Source: Clostridium ganghwense
GTDB taxonomy: Bacteria; Bacillota; Clostridia; Clostridiales; Clostridiaceae
NCBI RefSeq assembly: GCF_026735165.1
Contig: NZ_JAPQES010000002.1
Location: 189,745-253,744, forward strand
Direction: 5' to 3'
DNA length: 64,000 nt
Shown here: positions 9,091 through 18,487 of the stretch, piece by piece
Numbering within the stretch: the stretch's first letter is position 1
How the letters are laid out: each line of letters begins with the position of its first letter
Notes under the pieces: generated by a model
Seen by the model: the letters and a program-made list of their open reading frames with translations, nothing else
Told to the model about the DNA's origin: nothing
The model's database searches: none
Program-made: the position numbers and the translations under genes

Positions 9091-9426
9091 CTACATATTC
9101 TCTAGTGCTTGTTCAATACTATCATATAAAGGAATAATCTTGAACATTCCTGATAGTTCAAATACTCTTTTAACACTACCTTTTACTTTTGTAATATATA
9201 CCTTACCTTTTTTTCCCGATAATTTCTTATATCTTCCAATCACAACTCCTATACCTGAACTGTCCATAAATGTAACTCCAGAAAAATCCATAATAAGTTT
9301 ATTACAGTTTTCTCTTTCTAACCTATCATCTACCTTATTTCTGACTTCCTCTGCGCTATGATGGTCTAATTCTCCTAACATATAAACTATTAGTTTATCA
9401 CCTTTATTTTCAAAACTAAGATTCAT
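9091..9426 (-). CDS. spoIIAA: Anti-anti-sigma factor SpoIIAA
   Basis: This 111-residue STAS-domain protein carries the conserved phosphorylatable serine in FMDSSGIGVVIGR (second Ser of DSS, near residue 56). Unphosphorylated SpoIIAA displaces SigF from SpoIIAB. It is the first gene of the operon, with GGGAGGG ahead of the ATG and a sigma-H promoter 44-72 bases upstream. Confidence 0.95.
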   Translation of the reverse strand: MNLSFENKGDKLIVYMLGELDHHSAEEVRNKVDDRLERENCNKLIMDFSGVTFMDSSGIGVVIGRYKKLSGKKGKVYITKVKGSVKRVFELSGMFKIIPLYDSIEQALENM

Positions 9427-9469
9427 TTTATCCCTCCCAAATCTATTGTAAAATTATGCAATAATATAT

Positions 9470-9498
9470 TTATTCTATAATATTGATTATTTTCCTTC
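9470..9498 (-). promoter_or_regulatory. Sigma-H promoter of the spoIIA operon
   Basis: On the minus strand GAAGGAAAA (9498-9490) is followed after 11 bases by ATAGAATAA (9478-9470). Both elements match the sigma-H consensus (RNAGGAWWW, then RNNGAATWW) at every position. The spoIIA operon is a known sigma-H/Spo0A target. Confidence 0.8.
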
Positions 9499-9696
9499 TT
9501 TTTCTAATTGTTTTAACCGTATCAATTTTATTTTTGCCTATTTTCTTTATTTTTATACATATTAAAATATAAAAATCACTTTCTTTTTTTATAAGTTGGA
9601 TTTTTTATTTTAAAACACATCCTTAAGCTACTAAATGGAAGTTTTTTTTGGGGGAATGTTGTTTACATTCTTTTAAAACAGAACCTAAACAAAAAT
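9499..9696. other. AT-rich intergenic stretch without a visible gene
   Basis: The 350-base gap between spoIIAA and the methyltransferase gene holds the sigma-H promoter at one end and a terminator at the other. Between them I see only AT-rich sequence with a T-tract followed by five G near 9647. Spo0A boxes may be present upstream of the sigma-H promoter but none was clear by eye. Confidence 0.4.
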
Positions 9697-9729
9697 AAGT
9701 CTAAAACACATAATATATGTTTTAGACTT
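9697..9729 (-). terminator. Terminator after the DNA methyltransferase gene
   Basis: A 12-bp perfect stem (9697-9708 with 9718-9729) is followed on the minus strand by ATTTTTGTTT. Confidence 0.8.
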
Positions 9730-9776
9730 AACTATTTATTTACCACTTATCTTATTCTATGAATTTAATATTTTGT

Positions 9777-11537
9777 TTATTTAATGTATTCTTCTATTAT
9801 CTTTATTTCTTCTTCATTAAATTGAAAAAAGTTATAAAGTTCTTTATCACCAAATTGCTCTTTAGTTCTCATTGTAGGTATACAAAGCTTCATTAAATTA
9901 TTAGGATAATATTCATAAAGATTGTCTCCTAATTTCTTAGCAAAAGTCTGAAAATAATATTGATAAACTTTACTATTTAATAAAGATATCAAATATTTAT
10001 ACGTAAAAGGGACATTATTTCTTAAGACAAGGCAATATATATCTGCACTAAAATATTTGCCTTTATCTAAAATAAATCTATTATTACTTGATTTATACGG
10101 AAAAATTATTTTCTCATTCTCAAATATTTCTTGTTTTCTGCCCCATTGAAGTGCATACCATTTCCTTACACCACGTTTACATTCTCTTCTCTGTAAAAGT
10201 TTTGTTTTTTGTTTTGCAATATGTTTTATTGCGTTAGGATAGTCTTCTTCATTTTTTATAGCATCTGAATAGATTATGTAATTATCATGTTTTTTTATAT
10301 TATCTTTTCTAATACAACTGCTTTTTATCCAAGGTTTAATAATATCTTTTTCTATTTTCTCTTCATTTATAGTTTTATCATCTAATACAAAAGCTTTATC
10401 ACATCCTGTAATTATACCTTGAAAGCTCTCACAAATATTTGAAAGATGAGTAAAACTTTTTTTCTCTATTTTAGATATTATATTTCTTTCTTTCTCATCT
10501 CTTAATATCCAACCCTTATTATTTAATATATTTTTATTTATATTAAATTTTTTGTAGTTATTCCCTTGATTAAAAAATAAAGAATTATAAAATTTATCTT
10601 TATTTTTAGGTAAATTTTGAATAGGCTTTATTATTTCAATATTTTCTTCTACATTTTGTTCATTATTTAAAAATATTATTACTGGATCTATTCCAGCTTT
10701 TTTAAAAGGTCTTATTCCATAAAAATCTACTATCTTATATAATGAACATACTTCCTTCAGTATTTTTCTAAGTTCTTCTCCACTTGGAGCTTCAATAAAA
10801 TATCTAGAAGTTATAAAGGCAAGTTTTCCTTTCTTAATTAAATTATTTAAGGCGCTTTGAAAAAAACAATAAGAAATATCTCCTTTATCCTTATAAATAC
10901 TTTTATATTTTTTCTTTAGCTTGCTACTATATTCCTTATCAACGGCTTTATGTCCTATATATGGTGGATTTCCAACAATGATATTATATTTTGTTTCATT
11001 CTCATCTATAAGAAAATCTTTATTCACTAAATTATCTTTATTAAAATAATGAGCTATATTAAACAAATCAATAGATAATATTTTTAAGGCTTCACTATCC
11101 AAATCAAATCCGTATAAATTATTATCTATAATATGAGAAACTATATCTGATTTTGAAAGTTTTAAATTATTTTTAATATTTATTTGCTCTAGATTATTCT
11201 CATATAACTCTCTTAAATATATGAAACATGGTATTAATATATTTCCACATCCACAAGAAGGATCTAAAATCTTTATATATGGATTTTCTACTATGTCTTC
11301 AGAATATATTGTATCTTTTACTATGTAACTAGCTATTTCATAGGGAGTATATACTATTCCTGACTCTTTTCCTTTTTCCTTATTAATAAACTTAGTATAC
11401 AAATCCGAAAATCTTTCTTCATCCATATTAAATATTTTCTTATATTTGTCCAAAGCCATTATTTTAAAAGTATCGTCAATTGGTGCATTTATTATATTAT
11501 AAAGTTCATCGATTTTATCTAAAAAATAGTTAAACAT
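9777..11537 (-). CDS. Solitary N6-adenine DNA methyltransferase, CamA-like
   Basis: The SAM-binding motif I is DPSCGCGN and the catalytic motif IV is NPPY (residues 190-193 in the 586-residue form), so this is an N6-adenine methyltransferase with a TaqI-type C-terminal recognition domain. Several stretches (GIVYTP, SCGCGN, VGNPPYIGHK, SFQGIITGCDKAF, RRECK-G-RKWY-LQWGR, NRF near the C-terminus) match what I remember of C. difficile CamA, an orphan enzyme of 577 residues that methylates CAAAAA and affects sporulation. No restriction endonuclease is adjacent. The ATG at 11537 is chosen because GGAGAG lies nine bases upstream; ATG codons at 11546 and 11588 are alternatives. It lies downstream of fchA and just upstream of the spoIIA region. 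Confidence 0.88.
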   Translation of the reverse strand: MFNYFLDKIDELYNIINAPIDDTFKIMALDKYKKIFNMDEERFSDLYTKFINKEKGKESGIVYTPYEIASYIVKDTIYSEDIVENPYIKILDPSCGCGNILIPCFIYLRELYENNLEQINIKNNLKLSKSDIVSHIIDNNLYGFDLDSEALKILSIDLFNIAHYFNKDNLVNKDFLIDENETKYNIIVGNPPYIGHKAVDKEYSSKLKKKYKSIYKDKGDISYCFFQSALNNLIKKGKLAFITSRYFIEAPSGEELRKILKEVCSLYKIVDFYGIRPFKKAGIDPVIIFLNNEQNVEENIEIIKPIQNLPKNKDKFYNSLFFNQGNNYKKFNINKNILNNKGWILRDEKERNIISKIEKKSFTHLSNICESFQGIITGCDKAFVLDDKTINEEKIEKDIIKPWIKSSCIRKDNIKKHDNYIIYSDAIKNEEDYPNAIKHIAKQKTKLLQRRECKRGVRKWYALQWGRKQEIFENEKIIFPYKSSNNRFILDKGKYFSADIYCLVLRNNVPFTYKYLISLLNSKVYQYYFQTFAKKLGDNLYEYYPNNLMKLCIPTMRTKEQFGDKELYNFFQFNEEEIKIIEEYIK

Positions 11538-11620
11538 TCTCTTCATCTCTCCAAAGTTAGTATAATGGCATAAACCAAAGTATATCATAGTTCAGCATAA
11601 CTAACAACCTTAATTACCAC

Positions 11621-12262
11621 TTAACTAATTTTAGAATTAACTATTTTCATTATTTCATCTTTCTTAGATAATGCTTCTTTCATTATTTTTCCACATTCAT
11701 CCTCTATTTTGTTTTTATAATTCTCATCTTTAATTCCACTTAAATTTATATTTACATTTAATATGGCACTTTCTACTGCACTCTGTAACAAAATTGCCGC
11801 TACCCCAGCATCTGAAATAACATTTTTATTTCCATACTTGCTAGCAATCAATACATGTTCATACACTTCCATACATCTTTCAGCTAAATTTAACGGAACT
11901 TGTAAAGCAGTTTTATATCCTATATTTATCCTTTCTATTCTTTTCATTTTTTCTTTTTCTGTATTCTTTGGTAATTTAAAAGCTGACATAAGACTTAAAA
12001 AGGCTTCTCCATCTTCATCCATAAAGTTTAATAATTCATTATTATATTCTTCTATTTTAGTTAAAGACTCATTAACCAAAGCTCTCTCATCTTCAGTATA
12101 CTCGTCATATATTTTTTTTCCTATTGTTAAGTTAAAAACCATAGCAGTTAATGCTGAAGATAGTGCCCCTGCTAAAGCCGCCGCACTTCCTCCCCCTGGT
12201 ATAGGTTCTTTTGAAGATAATCTTTCTATATAATCTTTTATCATAAAATTCTTTTGTATCAT
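11621..12262 (-). CDS. fchA: Cyclodeaminase/cyclohydrolase family protein (FchA-like)
   Basis: This 213-residue protein shows the family signature PIPGGGSAAALAGAL near residues 20-34 and the expected all-helical make-up. Relatives include methenyl-tetrahydrofolate cyclohydrolase FchA of purinolytic clostridia and the formimino-THF cyclodeaminase domain. The likely role is one-carbon folate metabolism; which of the two reactions it performs cannot be told here. The ATG follows GGAAGGAG. The methyltransferase gene begins about 80 bases downstream with no terminator seen between them, so the two may be co-transcribed. Confidence 0.85.
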   Translation of the reverse strand: MIQKNFMIKDYIERLSSKEPIPGGGSAAALAGALSSALTAMVFNLTIGKKIYDEYTEDERALVNESLTKIEEYNNELLNFMDEDGEAFLSLMSAFKLPKNTEKEKMKRIERINIGYKTALQVPLNLAERCMEVYEHVLIASKYGNKNVISDAGVAAILLQSAVESAILNVNINLSGIKDENYKNKIEDECGKIMKEALSKKDEIMKIVNSKIS

Positions 12263-12339
12263 ATTTTTCTCCTTCCTTTCTATCTCAAAAATATATTTAA
12301 CGTGGTAATTTATATTATCATATTTCTGCTAATATAAAT

Positions 12340-12367
12340 AGCCATACAAAGATATTCTTGTATGGCT
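12340..12367 (-). terminator. Terminator after the nitroreductase gene
   Basis: A ten-base perfect stem (12340-12349 with 12358-12367) lies just past the nitroreductase stop codon and is followed on the minus strand by an AT-rich run. Confidence 0.65.
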
Positions 12368-12378
12368 TTAAAATTTAA

Positions 12379-12948
12379 TTAATGGTGTATTATAATTTTA
12401 GTATCTTGATCTGCAAAAACTCTATTCCACTCATTCAAGAAAACATATTCTCTAACATCTTTTGGCGGATTTTTAGGTTTTTCTGCAGCTATTTCTCCAA
12501 CTGGTGTTAATGCTACTACTCTAAAATGATCTGGTATAGAAAGGATGTCTTTTATTTTTCTCTCATCAAAAGAAGCTATCCAGCAAGTTCCATACCCTTC
12601 TTGAGTAGCTGCAAGCACAAAATGTTCCATTGCTATAGCACTATCTACTAAGTAATATTCTTTTCCCTCCATAGCACCAGATGCATCTGGTTCAGCAACT
12701 ACAACAGCAGTCATAGGCGCATCCATAACTGATTGTGTTGCTTCATTTGTATTATTCATTATGGCATTTGCTATACTTTGTTTTTTGTTATCATCATCTA
12801 CTAAGATAAATTTATAGCAAGTTTGGTTTTTCCATGATGGAGACATCATAGCAGCATTTATCATTCTGTTTATTTTATCTTTATCTAATGTGTTAGTCTT
12901 AAATTTTTTTATGCTTTTCCTATTTTCAACTACATCGTAGAATTGCAT
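12379..12948 (-). CDS. Nitroreductase family FMN-dependent oxidoreductase
   Basis: This 189-residue protein has the nitroreductase fold signature: an N-terminal RKSIKKF motif, SPSWKNQTCYKF, and GYGTCWIASF in the centre, the regions that bind FMN. The family reduces nitro compounds, quinones or flavins with NAD(P)H. The substrate is unknown. It is a single gene with its own terminator, between fchA and the polysaccharide locus. Confidence 0.9.
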   Translation of the reverse strand: MQFYDVVENRKSIKKFKTNTLDKDKINRMINAAMMSPSWKNQTCYKFILVDDDNKKQSIANAIMNNTNEATQSVMDAPMTAVVVAEPDASGAMEGKEYYLVDSAIAMEHFVLAATQEGYGTCWIASFDERKIKDILSIPDHFRVVALTPVGEIAAEKPKNPPKDVREYVFLNEWNRVFADQDTKIIIHH

Positions 12949-12986
12949 GATATCACACTCCTTCTACAATAGTATGGCTATATACA

Positions 12987-14546
12987 TTAGCTTTTATTCT
13001 TACCTAGTCTTTTCTTTACTAGCTCCAGCATATACATGTACTCTTCCACTTTTAAAATATGAATACATATAAAATAAACAAATACTCCAATAATAAAACA
13101 TAGAATAATTGATATTATATCACCTTTAAAATTTACACCTATTTGGGTAAAACATACATTTCTTATATTGATTATAATAAATCCCATTATCAAAGATGAA
13201 CTAGTTATTTTTACAAATACCTTTAAAAGATATCTTATATTTATTCCATTAAGTTTATTATTTAAAATAATAATTAAAATCAAAGTAGTTGCCACAGCTG
13301 AAATAGCAGAAGCTAAAGTTAATCCTGATACTTGCATACTGTTTACAAGTATTAAGCTTAAAATTATATTTATGCAAATTCCTATAAAACTATTTATCAT
13401 AGGAATTTTCGTATCCTGCAGTGAATAAAAGGCTTTATACAGTATATCTCTAACTCCATAAGCTACCATAGCTGGAGTATAAAACATTAATGCATTTGCT
13501 GTTAATTTTACCGCTTTTTCATCAAAAGCTCCTCTACCAAAAATAAGACTTACAATAGGCTCTCTTAAAATTAGAACGCCTATGCTCGCTGGCACCATTA
13601 TTAAAAGTATTACATTTACTCCTCTAAGAAGTGCATTTTTATACTCTTTATTATTTCTCTGAGTAGCAAAGATAGAAAGTGTTGGATAGATTACCATAGA
13701 TATAGCTACTGCAAATACTTCATATATAAGCATATTCAATTTATTTGAAAAGTCTAAAGCCGAAACAGCCCCTTCATAAGCTGTAGTTGCAAAATATCTA
13801 CTTATAAATAGATTTATTTGAATTATAGAAGTACTTATTATAACTGGAAGCATCAATTTTACTAGTCGAATTAAATTTTTATCTTTAAAATTTATAACAA
13901 AAACATATTTATATCCTAACGCTTTAAATCTCGGAACATTTATTAAAAATTGGGCTGCAAACCCCATAACTGTAGCTATTGCAAAACCATTCATACCAAA
14001 TTTGTTACTTAAGAAAATTAAATATATAACAAATATTATATTGGAAACAAAAGCCATAGCTGCCGGAGCATAAAACTCCTTATGTGCTTGCAAAACACCT
14101 GTTACTATGCTTTGTATAAATACAAAAAATAATGATGTAAACATTATTCTTAAAATATATACTGAACTATTATATACCTCCAAATTTTCTCTAAACCCAG
14201 GAGCAAATATGTATATTATGTAAGGTGCAATTATTATTCCAATAATTACAAATACTATAGTAGATATACCTACTGTATTCAAAATATTGCTTACAAAAAT
14301 ATTTTTTTCCTCTTGGCTTTTATTCTCTATGTTTTCAGTATGCATTGGTATAAGAGTTGTAGTAAGTCCATATCCTATAGTTGTAAGCAGCATTACAGTA
14401 CCTAAAGAAAACATATATATATCTGTAACATAAGTAGCTCCAAATTTTGAAGCAATCAGTGCATCTCTAATAAATGCCATAATTTTGCCTAATACAATTA
14501 ATATAATTATGATGAAAGAACTTTTTATAATCTTTTTATCCTGCAT
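12987..14546 (-). CDS. MurJ/MviN-family lipid-linked oligosaccharide flippase
   Basis: This 519-residue polytopic protein starts with the MurJ pattern (GKIMAFIRDALIASKFGAT) and carries about 13-14 membrane segments. MurJ moves undecaprenyl-linked intermediates such as lipid II across the membrane. The start is three bases after the stop of the upstream glycosyltransferase gene, so both are in one transcript. Its place at the end of a polysaccharide locus suggests that it flips a glycan precursor, or is an accessory MurJ copy rather than the only lipid II flippase. Confidence 0.88.
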   Translation of the reverse strand: MQDKKIIKSSFIIIILIVLGKIMAFIRDALIASKFGATYVTDIYMFSLGTVMLLTTIGYGLTTTLIPMHTENIENKSQEEKNIFVSNILNTVGISTIVFVIIGIIIAPYIIYIFAPGFRENLEVYNSSVYILRIMFTSLFFVFIQSIVTGVLQAHKEFYAPAAMAFVSNIIFVIYLIFLSNKFGMNGFAIATVMGFAAQFLINVPRFKALGYKYVFVINFKDKNLIRLVKLMLPVIISTSIIQINLFISRYFATTAYEGAVSALDFSNKLNMLIYEVFAVAISMVIYPTLSIFATQRNNKEYKNALLRGVNVILLIMVPASIGVLILREPIVSLIFGRGAFDEKAVKLTANALMFYTPAMVAYGVRDILYKAFYSLQDTKIPMINSFIGICINIILSLILVNSMQVSGLTLASAISAVATTLILIIILNNKLNGINIRYLLKVFVKITSSSLIMGFIIINIRNVCFTQIGVNFKGDIISIILCFIIGVFVYFICIHILKVEEYMYMLELVKKRLGKNKS

Positions 14547-14549
14547 ATA

Positions 14550-15665
14550 TTACACTCCATTTTTAAACTTATTTGTTTTAATTACTTTTTTGTAAAAAGA
14601 ATAGTATGTATTGCAAAATTTTTCCATATCGTAGTTATCTATGACTTCTTTATAAAGTTCCTTTCCCATTATATTAAGAACATCTTTTTTCAAATAAGCT
14701 TCTTTCATTTTTTTATAGATTTCTTCTTCAGAATTATCGTTAATTACAAATACCGTTTTATCATTAAAATTCTTTTCAATATCTCCAACCTTTGAGGAAA
14801 TAGCTGGTACATTTGCTATGCCACTTTCAAGAATAACTATTGGTGGAGAACCTCCTTCATTAAAAGAGGTTAATATACTAATCTCACTAGCATTCATAAT
14901 ATTTATAGGATTTTCTACAAATCCAGTAAAAATTATATCTTTTTCCATTTTTAATTCTAATACTTTTTTCTGAAGCTTATCTTGAAGCTCTCCATCTCCT
15001 ACTAAGACTAACTTTATATCCTCAAATTCATCTCTGAGTTTATAAAATGCATTAATTAGTCCATTATGATTTTTTATGGGGTGCATTCTTGCTACATTTA
15101 CAAAAACAAAATAATTTTGCAGTATACCATACTCTTTTCTTATTTCTTCTTTAGTTTTTGTTATATTAATATTATCTAAATCTATTCCATTGTTTACAAC
15201 ACATTTCTCTCCCCTAAAATTATTTTCTTCTAAAACATCTTTAATATAATTTGATATGCACATATAATTATTAAAGGATTTAAGACCGTATTTACTAAGA
15301 GGGGTAAATAAAAAATGTTTAATTTTATTATTTAAAAAATCATATCTATAATCACTATGTACACTAGCCAAAGTAGAAGCTTTTATTTTATTTTTTAAAA
15401 CCCTATGTATAAGAAAGGCTTTTGCTCCATGAAAATTCACAATATCTATTTTATTTTTATTAATATAATCTATAATCTCTTTATTGTTAATTTTATTTTT
15501 AAACATTACAGTATTAATTTCTTGTTTCTTAGCTTTTTCGTATAAATATCCTTCTCCAATACAGCCAAGAATGTTATTAAATTTCTTTGAATATTTACAT
15601 ATATTTAAAACATGGGCTCCTCCCCCTCCATTATCACTCCCAGTTATAATATGTAAAACTCTCAT
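14550..15665 (-). CDS. Glycosyltransferase family 4 (GT-B)
   Basis: The N-terminus MRVLHIITGSDNGGGGAHVLN is the acceptor-side Rossmann fold of GT4 enzymes, and the C-terminal half has VNVARMHPIKNH and EGGSPPIVILESG, the donor-binding EX7E-type region. The ATG at 15665 is preferred because GGGGGA lies eight bases upstream; an ATG five codons earlier has no such site. It adds a sugar to the growing surface glycan; donor and linkage are unknown. It follows a stem-loop after the tagA-like gene and is coupled to the MurJ-type gene. Confidence 0.85.
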   Translation of the reverse strand: MRVLHIITGSDNGGGGAHVLNICKYSKKFNNILGCIGEGYLYEKAKKQEINTVMFKNKINNKEIIDYINKNKIDIVNFHGAKAFLIHRVLKNKIKASTLASVHSDYRYDFLNNKIKHFLFTPLSKYGLKSFNNYMCISNYIKDVLEENNFRGEKCVVNNGIDLDNINITKTKEEIRKEYGILQNYFVFVNVARMHPIKNHNGLINAFYKLRDEFEDIKLVLVGDGELQDKLQKKVLELKMEKDIIFTGFVENPINIMNASEISILTSFNEGGSPPIVILESGIANVPAISSKVGDIEKNFNDKTVFVINDNSEEEIYKKMKEAYLKKDVLNIMGKELYKEVIDNYDMEKFCNTYYSFYKKVIKTNKFKNGV

Positions 15666-15707
15666 TCTCTTGTCCCCCATTCTTTTTCTTTTGAATTAAA
15701 TGCAAAA

Positions 15708-15733
15708 AAGAAGAGCTTATGCCGCTCATCTTT
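15708..15733 (-). terminator. Terminator after the tagA-like gene
   Basis: An imperfect stem (15708-15716 with 15724-15733) is followed on the minus strand by TTCTTTTTT. It could attenuate transcription into the last two genes of the polysaccharide locus. Confidence 0.65.
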
Positions 15734-15737
15734 TCAT

Positions 15738-16463
15738 TTACTTATTCTCCATTTTATCAGTATTGAATATTACTCTCCATAAAAACTTAGGTATACAAAT
15801 TAAACGCTTAATTCTCCATGGTTCTTTAATTACCCTATACAACCATTCAATCCCTAATTTTATCATCCATTTTGGAGCTCTATTCACTTTTCCTGCAAAA
15901 ACATCGAAGCTTCCTCCGACTCCCATAAAAATTTTACATGGAAGTGAATTCATATATTTTGCTATAAAAGTTTCTTGTCTTGGACATCCCATAGCTACAA
16001 ATAAAGCATAGGTCTCTTTATGCTTTATATCCTCCACAATCTCTTCACAATTTTCTAAATCAAAATACCCATTATGGGCACCTACAATCTTTATATTAGG
16101 GAATTTAACTAATAAATTAATAATACATTCCTTTAGTATTTCCTCTTGAGCACCTAATAAGTATATACTTTTATTTTCTTTTTCGCATTTTTTAACAATC
16201 TCTTCCATAAGCTCTATTCCTGCTATTTTCTCTTTCATAGGATTTTTAACTATTTTTGATGCCATTACAGTACCAACACCATCAGGAATTATTACAGAGG
16301 TCTTATCTGTATATACTTGGTGTAAAAACTCATTTTCCATTCCACTATACAAAATTTCTGGATTTCCCGAAATAATGTTTACTTTATCAAAATCCTCTAT
16401 ATATTGTATTAACTGTTTTTTAGTTCCACTAAATACTTTATAATCTAAAATTTTTGTAAACAT
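15738..16463 (-). CDS. WecG/TagA/CpsF family glycosyltransferase (GT26)
   Basis: This 241-residue protein has the GT26 marks: VIIPDGVGTVMASK, the MGCPRQETFI segment and GVGGSFDVFAGKVNRAP, with a basic C-terminal membrane-contact tail (EPWRIKRL). TagA adds ManNAc to GlcNAc-PP-undecaprenol in wall teichoic acid synthesis, and WecG adds ManNAcA. Here it is encoded 18 bases after the initiating sugar transferase, so it probably adds the second sugar of the lipid-linked unit. Donor identity is an inference. Confidence 0.88.
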   Translation of the reverse strand: MFTKILDYKVFSGTKKQLIQYIEDFDKVNIISGNPEILYSGMENEFLHQVYTDKTSVIIPDGVGTVMASKIVKNPMKEKIAGIELMEEIVKKCEKENKSIYLLGAQEEILKECIINLLVKFPNIKIVGAHNGYFDLENCEEIVEDIKHKETYALFVAMGCPRQETFIAKYMNSLPCKIFMGVGGSFDVFAGKVNRAPKWMIKLGIEWLYRVIKEPWRIKRLICIPKFLWRVIFNTDKMENK

Positions 16464-16481
16464 ATATCCCCCTAATCCTAA

Positions 16482-17135
16482 TTAGAATGCTCCTTCTTTT
16501 TTAAACACACTAAATACTGTTTGAAATAAAATTTTTATATCTAGTAATACGGAAAAATTTTTAATATATGTTAAATCATAATAAACTGTCCTACCTAATT
16601 CAATTTCTCCTCGTCCACTAATTTGAGCAATACCTGTTATACCTGGTAAAACCAATAATCTTTCTCTATATTTTTCAGGATATACATTAACTACATCTGG
16701 TATTTCAGGTCTTGGTCCAACTAAACTCATATTTCCCATAAGAACATTGAATAATTGTGGTATTTCATCAAGACTAGTCCTTCTTAAAAAAGCACCAATT
16801 TTAGTTATTCTATTGTCACTTTTACTTTGGAATACAAAGTTTTCAATATTTTGAGTATCTATAGCTAGTTCTTGTCTACTTTCAGCATCAACCACCATAG
16901 TTCTAAATTTATAAATCTTGAATGGTTTATTATCTTTTCCTACTCTTGTTTGTGTAAATATTGCTGGTCCTTTAGAATCAGTTTTAATTAAAATTATTAT
17001 AATTAAATATACAGGTGTTAAAATAATTATACCAATCAAGGACAGCAAAATGTCTAAAATTCTTTTCATTATAAATTGAATTTTTTTGTCTTTAATATCT
17101 GTTTTTACATTTATTTGTATATCATTTACGTCCAT
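16482..17135 (-). CDS. Undecaprenyl-phosphate sugar phosphotransferase (initiating enzyme)
   Basis: The 217-residue protein matches the bacterial sugar transferase domain (PglC/WcaJ catalytic core): one membrane segment near residues 27-50, then KIYKFRTMV, RTSLDEIPQLFNVLMG, SLVGPRPE and LPGITG. It transfers a sugar-1-phosphate from a UDP-sugar to undecaprenyl phosphate. The ATG at 17135 follows AGGAGG; an upstream in-frame GTG does not. Its short form resembles PglC, which prefers UDP-diNAc-bacillosamine, consistent with the PglF- and PglE-like genes in this locus, but the substrate is unproven. Confidence 0.9.
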   Translation of the reverse strand: MDVNDIQINVKTDIKDKKIQFIMKRILDILLSLIGIIILTPVYLIIIILIKTDSKGPAIFTQTRVGKDNKPFKIYKFRTMVVDAESRQELAIDTQNIENFVFQSKSDNRITKIGAFLRRTSLDEIPQLFNVLMGNMSLVGPRPEIPDVVNVYPEKYRERLLVLPGITGIAQISGRGEIELGRTVYYDLTYIKNFSVLLDIKILFQTVFSVFKKEGAF

Positions 17136-17178
17136 ATTACCTCCTACTACATCCACCCTGAATTACTTAATGCTTTGT

Positions 17179-18420
17179 TTATATAAAATCTCTGCTATTA
17201 TTATAAAGCATAGATTGAGATATTGCTACTAAAATCCAAAAATACATACTTATTTTGGGTACAAAAAATAAATTATCAGAAATATTCATAATATAAAAAA
17301 CTATTATTGATATTAAAAGCCCTTTATAAAAAGCCTTGTAAAATCCATTTTTTGTAATATTTATAAAAGTCTTTATCTTTACCAATACAGATACCAAAAT
17401 TCCTACAAATGAAACACTACCTGCAATTCCAAGTTCACTTTGAATTTTAAGATATGAATTATGTACTGGAAAATTTACATGATGATTATAATCAAGTTCA
17501 GGATGTTTTTTTACATATGCTCCATACAAACTATAATAATTTCCATTTCCAACACCTACTATAGGATGGTCCTTTATCATTTCCAAAGCTATTTTCCACA
17601 AATTAACTCTAGGATCTTTAAATACCAACTTAAAATCTCCAATTCTATTTCTTACTGATGGTATCATTAAAGCTGATGCTCCTCCAAGTAGAAATAAAAA
17701 TATGGCTTTCCAATTATATATAATAATAAAAATAAACGCTCCTATTAAAAATCCACCCCATGTATTTCGTGAGCCACTTAATACTATATTGATAAATACT
17801 ACCATAGATATTATCCCATATAACATCTTCTTACTTTTATTTTTCTCATATAAAGTTATCATTATTAATGGAAATATTGCTAAAATTAAAAATGCACCTA
17901 AACTATTTGGATTTTCTAGTGTAGATGGTATTCTAACCTTAAAAGCATATCCCTTGTCATATATAAACTCCTTACTCAAGCCTATCTTTGTAAAATACTG
18001 TATTATCCCAAAACTACTTATAGCTGCTACAACTAAAAGATAAGTCTTTATTATATTATCCAAAATATATTTTTCAGTTATTTCATACTTAATTATAAAA
18101 TAAATTATAATATAAGTTACAAATCTCAAACTTTCTTTTAATGCCATAGTTTTATAAGATGCATAACTAACAGATATACACATTACAATAAATAATAGAA
18201 CCATGAATATACTCAGATAATCTGTAAAGAAATCTTGTATTCCCTTTATAAATCTTTCTCTGCTCTCACTGTATATTAATATAGTAAACAAATACACTAA
18301 TCCGATTAAAAATAATATAATATCTCCTAAAGGTATTCCTTTAAATTTACTAGGAAGTATTGGCATAAGTATTATATACAAATATATTAGACAGCTTAGC
18401 ATACTTTTTTTCTTAATCAT
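17179..18420 (-). CDS. O-antigen ligase/polymerase family membrane protein (first of two)
   Basis: This 413-residue protein has about 11-12 membrane segments and the Wzy_C pattern with a large periplasm-side loop; VGVGNGNYYSLYG and the following HNSYLKIQSELG motif are typical. Such proteins polymerise repeat units or ligate glycans to an acceptor. With the 492-residue relative at 23245-24723 it gives two in the locus, so one may be the polymerase and the other a ligase. It lies between the PglE-like aminotransferase (a terminator intervenes) and the initiating transferase. Confidence 0.85.
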   Translation of the reverse strand: MIKKKSMLSCLIYLYIILMPILPSKFKGIPLGDIILFLIGLVYLFTILIYSESRERFIKGIQDFFTDYLSIFMVLLFIVMCISVSYASYKTMALKESLRFVTYIIIYFIIKYEITEKYILDNIIKTYLLVVAAISSFGIIQYFTKIGLSKEFIYDKGYAFKVRIPSTLENPNSLGAFLILAIFPLIMITLYEKNKSKKMLYGIISMVVFINIVLSGSRNTWGGFLIGAFIFIIIYNWKAIFLFLLGGASALMIPSVRNRIGDFKLVFKDPRVNLWKIALEMIKDHPIVGVGNGNYYSLYGAYVKKHPELDYNHHVNFPVHNSYLKIQSELGIAGSVSFVGILVSVLVKIKTFINITKNGFYKAFYKGLLISIIVFYIMNISDNLFFVPKISMYFWILVAISQSMLYNNSRDFI

Positions 18421-18487
18421 TTTATCACCTTCTTATAGTACTAATAATCTATAAATATTATAATACACTATTTTTTCTATTTGTCAT

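Noticed and set aside
9499-9696. Riboswitch or small RNA in the spoIIAA-methyltransferase gap
   Set aside because: No conserved aptamer motif or strong structure apart from the terminator could be seen.
9777-11537. Type II restriction-modification system
   Set aside because: No endonuclease gene is found on either side; flanks are fchA and spoIIAA.
11763-12233. 156-residue plus-strand open frame opposite fchA
   Set aside because: It is fully antisense to a recognised gene and its product lacks any domain; best explained as a frame shadow.
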